A stretch of DNA of 64,000 nucleotides from Rs1 sp038900335. GTDB taxonomy: Bacteria > Pseudomonadota > Gammaproteobacteria > Pseudomonadales > Balneatricaceae. The stretch spans positions 1 through 64,000 of the forward strand of contig JBBMRB010000017.1 of the NCBI GenBank assembly GCA_038900335.1, in the 5' to 3' direction. Made by a program: the position numbers and the translations under genes. Positions 8,529-16,547 of this stretch are shown piece after piece. The number at the start of each line of letters is the position of its first letter. The stretch's first letter is position 1. A model generated the notes under the pieces. The model was not told the DNA's origin. It was given only the letters and a program-made list of their open reading frames with translations, and searched no databases.

Positions 8529-9533
8529 TTACATCCAACCTTTTTCTTTATAGTAACGAACAGCACCTTCATGCAATGGCGCAGAAAGACCTTTGCTGAT
8601 CATATCTTCTGGATTTAGGTTTGCAAATGCAGGATGTAAACGCTTGAAACGATCAAAGTTTTCAAATACTGATTTAACCACTAGGTAGATAGTATCAGCA
8701 GGTACTTTAGCAGAACTTACGAATGTAGCACGTACACCGAAAGTTTTAACATCAGCATCTGTTCCTGAGTACATTCCACCTGGGATAATGGCATCAGAAT
8801 AATAAGGATTATCAGCAATTAGCTTGTCAATAACAGGACCTGTTACAGGGATCACTTTTGCAGAACAAGACGCTGACGCCTCTTTAATTGCACCAGATGG
8901 ATGACCTACTGTATAAATCATAACATCAATTTTGTTATCACAAAGTGCTTGCGCTTGCTCAGCAGCTTTTAGCTCTGCCGCTAGCTTAAAGCTATCTTTA
9001 GTCCAACCTTTTTCAGCCATTAGCACTTCAACTGTGCCGCGAGTACCTGAACCTGGGTTGTTTAAGTTAACACGCTTCCCAACGATATCGTCGAATGTTT
9101 CAACGCCGCTGTCAGCACGAGCAACTACCGTGAACGGCTCGCCATGAACTGAGAAAACCGCTCTTAAATCAGTGAATGGGCCCTGTGCTTTGAAAGTTTC
9201 GTTTTTAGTACCTTCAATTGCATGGAACTGCCAATCAGATTGAGCAACACCCATATCTTGCTCGCCTTTACGGATCGCATTGATATTGACTACAGATCCA
9301 CCTGTAGATGGTGCTGTACATTTAATGTTGTGATCTTTTGTACCACGGTTCACTAAACGACAAATAGATTGACCAACAACATAGTAAACACCAGTTTGTC
9401 CGCCTGTTCCTATCGTAACGAATGAATTTTCAGCAGCATTAGCAACGCCTGAAAAAGATGCAGCAACAGCAACACTTGCAGAAAGTATTGTGGTAGCTAA
9501 TTTATTTTTAAGTGATTTTTTATTAAGAGACAT
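8529..9533 (-). CDS. TAXI-family TRAP transporter solute-binding protein
   Basis: 334 residues from ATG at 9533. This start is preferred over the longer open frame because a strong AAGGGG lies seven to eight bases upstream and it gives a signal peptide (MSLNKKSLKNKLATTILSAS, cleavage after ANA or NAA). The mature part begins FVTIGTGGQTGVYY, the hallmark of the TAXI family, and continues with GSVVNINAIRKGEQDMGVAQSDW and YTVGHPSGAIKEA. It binds a substrate in the periplasm and delivers it to the fused permease encoded downstream. The substrate is unknown; TAXI proteins of characterised systems bind amino acids or dicarboxylates such as glutamate or 2-oxoglutarate. A paralogue is at 11779-12795. 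Confidence 0.93.
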   Translation of the reverse strand: MSLNKKSLKNKLATTILSASVAVAASFSGVANAAENSFVTIGTGGQTGVYYVVGQSICRLVNRGTKDHNIKCTAPSTGGSVVNINAIRKGEQDMGVAQSDWQFHAIEGTKNETFKAQGPFTDLRAVFSVHGEPFTVVARADSGVETFDDIVGKRVNLNNPGSGTRGTVEVLMAEKGWTKDSFKLAAELKAAEQAQALCDNKIDVMIYTVGHPSGAIKEASASCSAKVIPVTGPVIDKLIADNPYYSDAIIPGGMYSGTDADVKTFGVRATFVSSAKVPADTIYLVVKSVFENFDRFKRLHPAFANLNPEDMISKGLSAPLHEGAVRYYKEKGWM

Positions 9534-9864
9534 GTGACCCCTTCTTATTTTTATCAAAATTGATTTAGAATTTAATGTGAAGTGCTTATTACCGACCAAC
9601 ACCCTGTCAACCGATCATAGTTTTTAGCTATTTTACATTACCTGCCGTCCATAGCGAGCAACTAAATATTCTTAACCTGTATCCACTAAAAAAGCCTGAC
9701 TAACATCTATCGATCTCAACCAGAGCAATCTTATTAAGGTACAATTCAGAAAACTAAACTGTTATACAAGAATACCTATAGAATACTTTATTTTTGCCAA
9801 TTTGCGCGCCATTATGACATTATTTTGTGCCATTATATTAATTGCGCACTAATCCTTCACAAAA

Positions 9865-9881
9865 GTGTCACCTATTGACAC
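9865..9881. promoter_or_regulatory. Operator-like inverted repeat
   Basis: GTGTCA (9865-9870) and TGACAC (9876-9881) are perfect inverted half-sites separated by CCTAT. The size and symmetry suit a dimeric repressor or activator site. The binding protein is unknown. It lies about 310 bases before the kinase gene and 330 bases before the TAXI gene. Confidence 0.35.
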
Positions 9882-9941
9882 ACTCTGTTTTATTGAGCGA
9901 CTATAACAACGATAAATTTTAAATTCATTGTTAAAATTAAT

Positions 9942-9986
9942 AGCTCAAACTCAATAATGACTATTCTATTGCTATGAGTTTGTGCT
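9942..9986. repeat. Long-armed inverted repeat
   Basis: AGCTCAAACTCA (9942-9953) and TGAGTTTGTGCT (9975-9986) are inverted copies with one mismatch in 12 and a 21-base spacer. It could be an operator with distant half-sites or an RNA hairpin in the leader of the kinase gene. No T tract follows. Confidence 0.35.
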
Positions 9987-10013
9987 GTAGCGAGTTCACT
10001 TAGACCTTATCTA

Positions 10014-10041
10014 TAGTCTTAGTAAAATAGTCTTAGTAAAA
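10014..10041 (+). repeat. 14-base tandem direct repeat (two copies)
   Basis: TAGTCTTAGTAAAA occurs twice head to tail (10014-10027 and 10028-10041), both copies identical. It lies 150 bases upstream of the histidine kinase start. It may be a direct-repeat binding site or a recent slippage duplication. Confidence 0.6.
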
Positions 10042-10190
10042 CTGATGTCGACAGTAACGATAATGCAAGTAGCATAAAAATATGTCATCATCATTTAAAT
10101 TTAACACTGCCACCTAATGCAATAACTATCTACACAAAGCCGCCAGCTTAGATAAAGCATAGAACGAGCACAATATTATTAAAGGTAATC

Positions 10191-11741
10191 ATGCTAATTG
10201 GCAATGGATTAAAAGCTTATAAAAATAATAATCCACTAGCGATTAAACTTCTGACTTACATTATTCTTTGTAGCTCATTCATTACGCTATTATCAACGGG
10301 TTCACAGCTATATATTGATTATACTTTTGAAAGAAAAGCGATAGACAATGGTATTAAACAGATAGAGAACAGCTCGTTAGCGACCCTTGAAAACAGCTTA
10401 TGGGAAATAAGCCCCGAACAAATACAGTTACAACTTGATGGTCTCAATAAACTTAGAGACATAGAGTACATTACGCTACATACCCCTTTTAATGAGCATT
10501 ACAGCAGCGGCGTTTTGCCAGACACCTCTGTATTAGAAAAGCAATACCAGCTTAAACACATTGAAGATGGTAAAACTTATCAGTTAGGCACTCTTAGAGT
10601 CATCATAAGCCTAGACAAACTATATCAACGCTTATGGGATAAGGCGTTATTGATCTTGTTATCTCAAGGTATTAAAACATTTCTTGTCTCTATTTTTATT
10701 CTTTCCATTTTTTATCATTTAGTCACCCAACATCTAGCCTTAATGGCAAAATACAGTAGAGCATTTCAACTTAGCCATAACCCCCCTGCCCTTAAACTAG
10801 CAAGGAAAAACCCCACCAAACCTGATGAGCTAAACAACGTAGTAGATTCTTTTAATATCATGAAGAGCAATATGCAAAGTGATTTTGAAAAACGTATCAA
10901 GGCAGAGCAAGCACTAGAGCAACTTAATAGTGAATTAGAAGATCATGTACAACAACGGACCAAACAACTACAAATAGCTAATGATGAACTCTCAAGCACC
11001 TTAGAAAACTTACAACTCACTCAAAATCAATTAATTGAGTCCAAAAAAATGGCTTCTTTAGGCAACTTAGTTGCAGGGGTAGCCCATGAAATCAGCACGC
11101 CTATTGGTATTGGCTATACTGCCGCTTCTTATTTAGAGGAACAGGCGAAACAACACAGTGGTGAGCTGTCAATGATTGCGATTGAAAGTAGCCAAATGAT
11201 TTGTAAAAACCTAGAAAGAGCGGCGAGCCTTGTCACTGCATTTAAACAAGTATCTGTAGATCAAAGTACAGAAAAAAGCAGACACTTTAAGCTTGGCGAT
11301 TACTTAGATGAAATACTTTTATCACTCAAACCTAGATTACGTGATCAAGACGTTAGTATTGCACTTAAATGTAATGCAGAGTTAGAACTGTACAGCTATC
11401 CCGGCAGTTTTTATCAGGTATTTAATAATTTAATTATCAACTCACTGATACACGGCTCAAAAGAAGGACAGCCTCTTGATATTGACATCGAAGTAGATGA
11501 TAGCCATGATCAACACATTATTATAAATTATAAAGATAACGGTATTGGCTTAAACCAACAGTGGCTAAGGGATGTATTTGAGCCATTTGCCACCAGTAAA
11601 CGAGGCCAAGGCTGTAGCGGTTTAGGTATGCATATCAGCTACAATATCATCACTCAGCGCTTAAAAGGCGCTATCCACTGTATAGAATCTGCCACCGGCG
11701 CTCACTTTTACATTAAACTACCAAAAACCATCACTGATTAG
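10191..11741 (+). CDS. Sensor histidine kinase with periplasmic CHASE5-like domain
   Basis: 516 residues. A first membrane helix (about 20-40) is followed by a periplasmic domain (about 45-148) with SLATLENSLWEISPEQIQLQ and DIEYITLHTP, resembling CHASE5-type sensors. A second helix (about 152-178), a HAMP-like linker and a coiled coil (235-285) follow. The dimerisation helix carries H299 in AGVAHEISTPIG. The ATPase domain has the N box (NNLIINSLIHG, about 412), G1 DNGIGL (449-454) and G2 GLGMHI (478-483), so it should be active. No response regulator gene is adjacent. It lies between two TAXI binding-protein genes, which suggests a liganded binding protein may signal to it. ATG follows an AAAGG Shine-Dalgarno. 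Confidence 0.9.
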   Translation: MLIGNGLKAYKNNNPLAIKLLTYIILCSSFITLLSTGSQLYIDYTFERKAIDNGIKQIENSSLATLENSLWEISPEQIQLQLDGLNKLRDIEYITLHTPFNEHYSSGVLPDTSVLEKQYQLKHIEDGKTYQLGTLRVIISLDKLYQRLWDKALLILLSQGIKTFLVSIFILSIFYHLVTQHLALMAKYSRAFQLSHNPPALKLARKNPTKPDELNNVVDSFNIMKSNMQSDFEKRIKAEQALEQLNSELEDHVQQRTKQLQIANDELSSTLENLQLTQNQLIESKKMASLGNLVAGVAHEISTPIGIGYTAASYLEEQAKQHSGELSMIAIESSQMICKNLERAASLVTAFKQVSVDQSTEKSRHFKLGDYLDEILLSLKPRLRDQDVSIALKCNAELELYSYPGSFYQVFNNLIINSLIHGSKEGQPLDIDIEVDDSHDQHIIINYKDNGIGLNQQWLRDVFEPFATSKRGQGCSGLGMHISYNIITQRLKGAIHCIESATGAHFYIKLPKTITD

Positions 11742-11778
11742 ATTTTACATATTTTGTCATATAGCAAAAGCCCAGCAA

Positions 11779-12795
11779 TTACATCAACCCTATCTCTTTA
11801 AAATAGAGAATAGCCCCTTCATGCAACGGCGCCGCAAAAGGTCCTTTTACCATTTGTTCTGGGTCTAAGCGTGTAAACGCTGGGTGTAAGCTTCTAAACT
11901 CATTAAATTGCTCAAAGGTTGCCTTAACTAGCGAGTAAGCTGCCTGCTTTGATAATGCGGTACTAGTAAACAAGGTGGCGTTCACGCCAAAGGTTTCAAC
12001 AGATTTAATATTACCTTTGTAAAGAGCTCCTGGAATCCTCGCCCATCTAAAATATGAATTCTCAGCCAATAACGCTTCAATAGCAGCGCCACTGACCGCA
12101 ATTAAGCGACTATCACAGTCCTGTGTTGCCTCTCTAGCTGCACCTGATGGATGCCCTACTGTATAAATCATGACATCAATGCGCCCGTCACATAGCGCAC
12201 TCGCTTGTTCTGATGCCTCCAAATTCAAAATCTGTTTAAAGTCACTCTTGTGCCAACCTTTTTTTATTAACAGCTCTGTCATTGTCGCCCTAAGGCTGGA
12301 ACCTGGCAGCCCCATACTGATTCTTTTGCCTTTGATATCATCAAATTGATAGATAGCGGAATTTTTGGGCACAATAACGGTAAAATATTCAGGATACAAT
12401 ACTAATAAAGTGCGCAGCTCTTTAGCTGCTAATGGCTTTGCTGATAATTGACTCGCGCTACCGTTAAGCCCATGTTCTATGCCATTATCAGCATTTAATG
12501 GCGGCTGGTTATAATATAAAAAAATCCAATTTGATTGAGCTATTCCCAAATCCAGCGTGTGATCAAGTACTCTCTTTATATTGGAAACCGAGCCCTGCGT
12601 CGCCTCCAGCACACAGCGCAGACCATGAGTTAAATGAAAGGCATTAACAAGACGACAGAGGCTGCCACCTGTTGGGTAATATACACCTGTTACACCGCCT
12701 GTCCCTAAGGAGACTACTTGTTTTTGCGCATTCGCCACAGGAGTAGCTAAAGCAAAACAGCACAACATTAGCCGACACAATAATCTAAGACTCAC
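11779..12795 (-). CDS. Orphan TAXI-family solute-binding protein
   Basis: 338 residues with signal peptide MSLRLLCRLMLCCFALATPV and likely cleavage after NA. The mature part starts VVSLGTGGVTGVYYPTGGSL and shares YTVGHPSGAAREA and the C-terminal HPAF...L.PEQM...APLHEGA with the TAXI protein at 8529-9533, so the two are paralogues. No permease gene is near. It converges on the histidine kinase gene (37 bases between the stops). It may serve the TAXI permease at 5747 or act as the ligand sensor of the kinase; both are inference. The start appears to be GTG with GAGAG upstream; the overlapping ATG is followed at once by a stop. Confidence 0.88.
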   Translation of the reverse strand: MSLRLLCRLMLCCFALATPVANAQKQVVSLGTGGVTGVYYPTGGSLCRLVNAFHLTHGLRCVLEATQGSVSNIKRVLDHTLDLGIAQSNWIFLYYNQPPLNADNGIEHGLNGSASQLSAKPLAAKELRTLLVLYPEYFTVIVPKNSAIYQFDDIKGKRISMGLPGSSLRATMTELLIKKGWHKSDFKQILNLEASEQASALCDGRIDVMIYTVGHPSGAAREATQDCDSRLIAVSGAAIEALLAENSYFRWARIPGALYKGNIKSVETFGVNATLFTSTALSKQAAYSLVKATFEQFNEFRSLHPAFTRLDPEQMVKGPFAAPLHEGAILYFKEIGLM

Positions 12796-12891
12796 ATGAA
12801 CTCTCTAATAATTAGTTAAAAGGAAAATATATAGCTGACAATATGTTAATGTAAGTAATAACTATGTTCCCTACGCCAAGCGAGAGACAAA

Positions 12892-13365
12892 ATGAACCCT
12901 TTTTTCCTGTTATTGTTAGTATGCACTATTATTGCTTTAGTTTTTTGGTTTAAAAATGCATCGACCAAACAAGGTATTACTGCGCTTAAAGTATTACTCA
13001 TCATTATCGGTATCATCATTATTGCACTTGTTGCGACAGCTAGACTACCTACCCTAGCAGCGATACCTATTGTGCTATTAGCTATATTCAAACAGTTTGC
13101 CATGACTAAACTATTAATACCTTTTATCCGTTTATTAGCAGGCAGTCAAAAGGCTCGCAGTGCTAGCGCTAAAATGATAACAATGAATGATGAACTCGCC
13201 ATAAAACTACTCGCACTGAGTGCAAACCCGACGAGAGAACAAATAGTGCAAGCACATCGTCAAAAAGTTAGAGATTTAAAACAACAAAATACAGTTGATG
13301 ATGTTGAAATCACGAAACTAGATCGAGCTAGAGAGCATTTAATTAATAAGCAAGAGCATTCCTAG
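12892..13365 (+). CDS. Membrane protein with J-domain-like C-terminus lacking HPD
   Basis: 157 residues. Three hydrophobic stretches (about 4-20, 31-48 and 51-66) are followed by a basic linker and a 55-residue helical tail. The tail (MNDELAIKLLALSANPTREQ, then IVQAHRQKVRDLKQQN and LDRAREHLINK) has the helix I, II and IV pattern of the membrane-anchored DnaJ-like proteins of gammaproteobacteria. The HPD tripeptide needed to stimulate DnaK is absent, replaced by LKQQNTVDD. It is therefore a J-like protein that probably cannot activate Hsp70 in the usual way. ATG with GAGAG upstream. Function unknown. Confidence 0.65.
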   Translation: MNPFFLLLLVCTIIALVFWFKNASTKQGITALKVLLIIIGIIIIALVATARLPTLAAIPIVLLAIFKQFAMTKLLIPFIRLLAGSQKARSASAKMITMNDELAIKLLALSANPTREQIVQAHRQKVRDLKQQNTVDDVEITKLDRAREHLINKQEHS

Positions 13366-13400
13366 AGTTCAAAATAATAGTCACTATAAGTTAAGAGCGG

Positions 13401-14351
13401 CTATTTGATCGGCAACAACTTTAGACCTGTTTGACCTAACACCTCAGAAAAACCTTTTAGCCGTAATTCCTGATTATTAAATATTTGAAAGAGCATCACT
13501 GTTGACTCACTCTCAGAATGATCGCTATCTAGCGATAGCTCTAGCACTTGATTTGGCAATAACGACCATCTGCCATGACTAACAATCATAGGGTTGCCGT
13601 TACGCGAATCAATAATTAGCTCAGCATCTTGACTCTCTTTTAAAGACAACACGATAAAGGCGTCATTATCAGCTAAGACATTACTATATTTGCCGCTAAT
13701 AAAGTTATTTATTGTGATAGATTTGCGCACGCATCCCGATAGTTTTTCGCCATTAAGTATCAAATCGGCACTCATGCTATACCACTGCTGTTGATAATCA
13801 GTACAGGCACTGTTTTTTAACGATAAAGACATATCATATTGACTGCCTTGGGGTAGCACCATATTGGCCCGCCACTTATTATCTTGATTGTCTTGTGCAC
13901 TAAAGATCAATTGAGTATAAATCCCTTTTTTACGAATACTCACCTGCTCATCAGATACGCTTGCACTCCAGAGCCCTTTTACATCAGCAATGATATAACG
14001 TGAGGAGTCCGCAATATCGGTACATTGCTTAGGCTTATTTGCAGCAAAGTGAATTTTTTCTACCTGCCAATCAGCCTCTGTTGCTGCAATAGCATCAAAC
14101 TCAACAAATAACGATGGGAAATGTCCGTCTAATTTATTGAAAAAAGCAGCTAATTGCTGGTTACTATCCACTAATGATGATATTTCAGAAGCACCGCAGT
14201 TTCTAAACTTATAGTCATTGCCATCAAGGTACACTGTCCCTCTTAAAAATTTACTAAACGGTTTTTTCGCAGTGCTCGATAAAGAGCTAGATGTGGCAAC
14301 ACAGCCGCATAATAAAACAACAAATGAGAGTATTGCGATAAGCTTGTTCAC
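13401..14351 (-). CDS. Outer-membrane lipoprotein, NlpE/COG3650-like
   Basis: 316 residues from GTG at 14351, chosen because AGGG lies nine bases upstream and a lipoprotein signal then starts at residue 1: MNKLIAILSFVVLLCGC with lipid-acceptor C17. A longer frame from TTG at 14402 would bury that signal. The mature protein has GTVYLDGNDYKFRNCGA, a segment ending DLILNGEKLSGCVR and a final part GRWSLLPNQVLELSL. These resemble small beta-rich lipoproteins of the NlpE and COG3650 types, which are linked to envelope stress or metal sensing. The match is by pattern only. It is convergent with the J-like gene (36 bases between the stops). Confidence 0.55.
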   Translation of the reverse strand: MNKLIAILSFVVLLCGCVATSSSLSSTAKKPFSKFLRGTVYLDGNDYKFRNCGASEISSLVDSNQQLAAFFNKLDGHFPSLFVEFDAIAATEADWQVEKIHFAANKPKQCTDIADSSRYIIADVKGLWSASVSDEQVSIRKKGIYTQLIFSAQDNQDNKWRANMVLPQGSQYDMSLSLKNSACTDYQQQWYSMSADLILNGEKLSGCVRKSITINNFISGKYSNVLADNDAFIVLSLKESQDAELIIDSRNGNPMIVSHGRWSLLPNQVLELSLDSDHSESESTVMLFQIFNNQELRLKGFSEVLGQTGLKLLPIK

Positions 14352-14870
14352 TAATTTTTGCCCTGTAATTGACTTGATCTCACGATTGAATGCAATGAAC
14401 AACTACTGTAGGTAATAAAACAAACAAAAGCGAGGTTATACGATAGCTATTATGTAAAACGTCACTAGAAATAATATTGATTAGCCCTGCATACTTTAAC
14501 ATATTAAATATAAAAGCAAACAGGGTACTAATCATTACAGATAACCTAGTTTAATAATAATAAATTAGCGAACCTCAAAGACACTTGCGCCCCAAAACCC
14601 TACAAATCTGCCAACAATTTATTCAACATTCATTTTTCATGAAGCTAATGTTAAGGTTTGATCCGTACAATTATATGTATATTCATAATGAGAATTATTT
14701 TTATATTATCATCACAATCTAATGGAATAAAAAAATCTAATAATTAGACATAAAAATGGACGTTTAATAAGCAACATTTACTAAAGACATTAGTAATGCC
14801 CTCCTATTGTTTAGGACTTATTTAACAAGTTTTTAGACTAAGTCAAAAAGCATTAAATGGAGTTTGCTGT
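14352..14870. other. 519-base AT-rich intergenic region
   Basis: A divergent spacer between the lipoprotein and the NtrC-like gene. I see no gene. Apart from one Fur-box-like site at 14684-14702 it holds only AT-rich sequence with no clear hairpin. Confidence 0.5.
14684..14702. promoter_or_regulatory. Possible Fur box
   Basis: CATAATGAGAATTATTTTT matches the 19-base Fur consensus GATAATGATAATCATTATC at 14 positions. It lies about 170 bases upstream of the NtrC-like gene. AT-rich sequence gives such matches by chance, so this is weak. Confidence 0.25.
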
Positions 14871-16202
14871 ATGATGACAAAAACAACTATCCTAATTGCA
14901 GATGAGGATAAAGGCTATCTAAACCAATTAAAACATGTATTACTTGAGCACAATTACGATGTTTTATATGAAACAAGTGGCGATCAAGCACTATCGACAT
15001 TACAGCAAGAGCACGTCGACTTATTGATTACCAATTTTCAATTGAGTTTGGGAAATCGCAATAGACTCTACAAATTAGCCCAAGCGCAATACCCATCATT
15101 ACCTATCCTCATTACCACTCACAGTACAGTGTTAGCAGAGGCATTAGTGGCATCGCAAAAAGGTGTTTTTGGCTTTATCACTAAACCTTTTGAACAAAAG
15201 CAATTAGTAGAACTCACTAGAAGCGCTCTAACGACGACAAAAAGATGTAATAGCAACGATTGGAAAAGTAGCATTTTAACATGCAACAAACAGATGAAAA
15301 GTATCTTGGACCAAGCTCACCACGTCGCTGAGTCGAAAATAAATATCGTTGTACAAGGTGAGAAAGGGGTTGGTAAAAGCCTGCTTGCGAAATCTATTCA
15401 CTCTTTTCAAGCGAATGATAAAAAACCGTTTATTTACATCAATTGTCAAAAACTCGATGAAGATGAGCTAAACAGCCAGTTATTAAATCATTTAAATAGA
15501 GATACTAAAGCCACTATTTTTTTCGATAATATAGATAAGCTTGCCAGTGCACTACAGCTCTCTTTGTTGACCAGCTTACAAAGCTGTCAACGTGCCATTG
15601 CCGTATCAAACCATTGCCAAAGTGACTTACAGGTAATTTGCGCCTCTACTGTCAATTTAGAAGAAGTCATGCTAAACGGCTACTTTGATCGTGAATTATA
15701 TTACCTTCTCAATGTAACGACGATTAATATCCCTGCATTGCGCCACAGAATAGAAGACATTCCGATACTTGCTAGGCATTTTTTAGCTGGCCACATTTTA
15801 AAGCACAACCGCAAAGTACGTAATATTTCACCAGGCGCATTACATCTGCTAGCTAAGGCTTCGTGGCCTGGTAATGTACGAGAGCTTAGCGATATGATAA
15901 TGCAGGTAGTCATTGAAAGTACTAGCCCTGTTATTTCAGAGAAAGCGATTTGCAGTAAAATAAACGACTCCTCTTCTGCTATCTTATCTTTCAGCCAAGC
16001 GAGAGCTAAGTTTGAACGTGATTATTTGATTAAAGTGTTGCAGCTGACAGAGGGAAATGTCACTCACGCAGCCAGGATTGCTGAACGCAATAGAACTGAT
16101 TTTTATAAGCTATTAAGTAAAAATGAGTTGAGCGCTACTGACTATAAACCTAAATTACACAAAAGCAAAAACAATAAACTAGAGCAAAAACTATTAGGAT
16201 AA
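14871..16202 (+). CDS. Degenerate NtrC-family regulator (receiver-AAA-Fis)
   Basis: 443 residues with the order receiver (5-120), AAA+ (about 135-355) and Fis-type HTH (about 372-420, ending NVTHAARIAERNRTDFYKLL). Key residues are lost. The phosphoacceptor is N55 (LLITNFQLS) although D11 and K105 remain. The sigma-54 contact loop GAFTGA is deleted: only a few residues separate QLLNHL from ATIFFDN. The Walker B glutamate is N220 (FFDN). Walker A GEKGVGKS (163-170), WPGNVREL and the Arg of RELYY are kept. Rhodobacter capsulatus NtrC and TyrR, which lack GAFTGA, act without sigma-54, so a sigma-70-type regulator or repressor is inferred. ATG with GGAG upstream; a Fur-like site lies upstream. It ends 19 bases before the convergent DUF3820 gene. 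Confidence 0.85.
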   Translation: MMTKTTILIADEDKGYLNQLKHVLLEHNYDVLYETSGDQALSTLQQEHVDLLITNFQLSLGNRNRLYKLAQAQYPSLPILITTHSTVLAEALVASQKGVFGFITKPFEQKQLVELTRSALTTTKRCNSNDWKSSILTCNKQMKSILDQAHHVAESKINIVVQGEKGVGKSLLAKSIHSFQANDKKPFIYINCQKLDEDELNSQLLNHLNRDTKATIFFDNIDKLASALQLSLLTSLQSCQRAIAVSNHCQSDLQVICASTVNLEEVMLNGYFDRELYYLLNVTTINIPALRHRIEDIPILARHFLAGHILKHNRKVRNISPGALHLLAKASWPGNVRELSDMIMQVVIESTSPVISEKAICSKINDSSSAILSFSQARAKFERDYLIKVLQLTEGNVTHAARIAERNRTDFYKLLSKNELSATDYKPKLHKSKNNKLEQKLLG

Positions 16203-16221
16203 ATGGCGACTGAATGCCATA

Positions 16222-16449
16222 TCAATAACGAGACTTGGTTTTTAATGGCTCTATCAATGATTCAAGGCCGTTGAGTTTAATAACGTATAAGGTAGCAAAC
16301 AGCTCACCTAACTCGCCTTTTGGGAAGCCCTTGCGCTCAAACCAACAGACATAAGGTTCTGGCAGGTCGACTAATAAACGACCTGCATATTTTCCAAAAG
16401 GCATTTTCATAGTTGCTATCTTTTTTAGGTGTTCAGGTTTTATATCCAC
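16222..16449 (-). CDS. DUF3820 family small protein
   Basis: 75 residues with the conserved core KMPFGKYAGRLLVDLPEPYVCWF and a basic C-terminus, matching DUF3820, also labelled putative quorum-sensing-regulated virulence factor. Its molecular function is not established. The start appears to be GTG at 16449; a start at the internal MKMPFGKY would remove the helix before the core. It lies downstream of tmcA on the same strand, separated by about 100 bases that contain an AT-rich hairpin. Confidence 0.85.
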   Translation of the reverse strand: MDIKPEHLKKIATMKMPFGKYAGRLLVDLPEPYVCWFERKGFPKGELGELFATLYVIKLNGLESLIEPLKTKSRY

Positions 16450-16486
16450 TGACTTACATCCAACATTAGTCTATTTGTGATAGTGA

Positions 16487-16513
16487 ATAATAAGTAATTT
16501 TATTACTTATTAT
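16487..16513. other. AT-rich perfect hairpin between tmcA and DUF3820 gene
   Basis: ATAATAAGTAA (16487-16497) and TTACTTATTAT (16503-16513) form a perfect 11-pair stem with loop TTTTA. It has only two G-C pairs and no T tract on the minus side, so termination is doubtful. An operator is equally likely. Confidence 0.4.
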
Positions 16514-16547
16514 CGTTATTTATTGGCTAGCATAAAAACGTGACTTT

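Larger units (their letters stand above)
9534..10190. other. 657-base intergenic region with inverted and tandem repeats
   Basis: No gene is visible between the divergent TAXI binding-protein gene and the histidine kinase gene. A perfect TTGACA on the minus strand (9605-9610) suits a -35 box for the TAXI operon, but I see no good -10 at normal spacing. The gap also holds GTGTCA-5-TGACAC, a 12-base inverted repeat and a 14-base tandem repeat, listed separately. Confidence 0.5.

Noticed and set aside
12892..13103. Open frame on the minus strand at 12846-13103
   Set aside because: It overlaps the better supported membrane protein gene with good ribosome site and transmembrane pattern.
14352..14402. 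TTG at 14402 as start of the lipoprotein gene
   Set aside because: It would place 17 residues before the lipoprotein signal; GTG at 14351 has a better Shine-Dalgarno and gives a normal signal peptide.
16487..16513. AT-rich hairpin before the DUF3820 gene as a strong terminator
   Set aside because: The stem has just two G-C pairs and no T tract follows on the transcribed strand.
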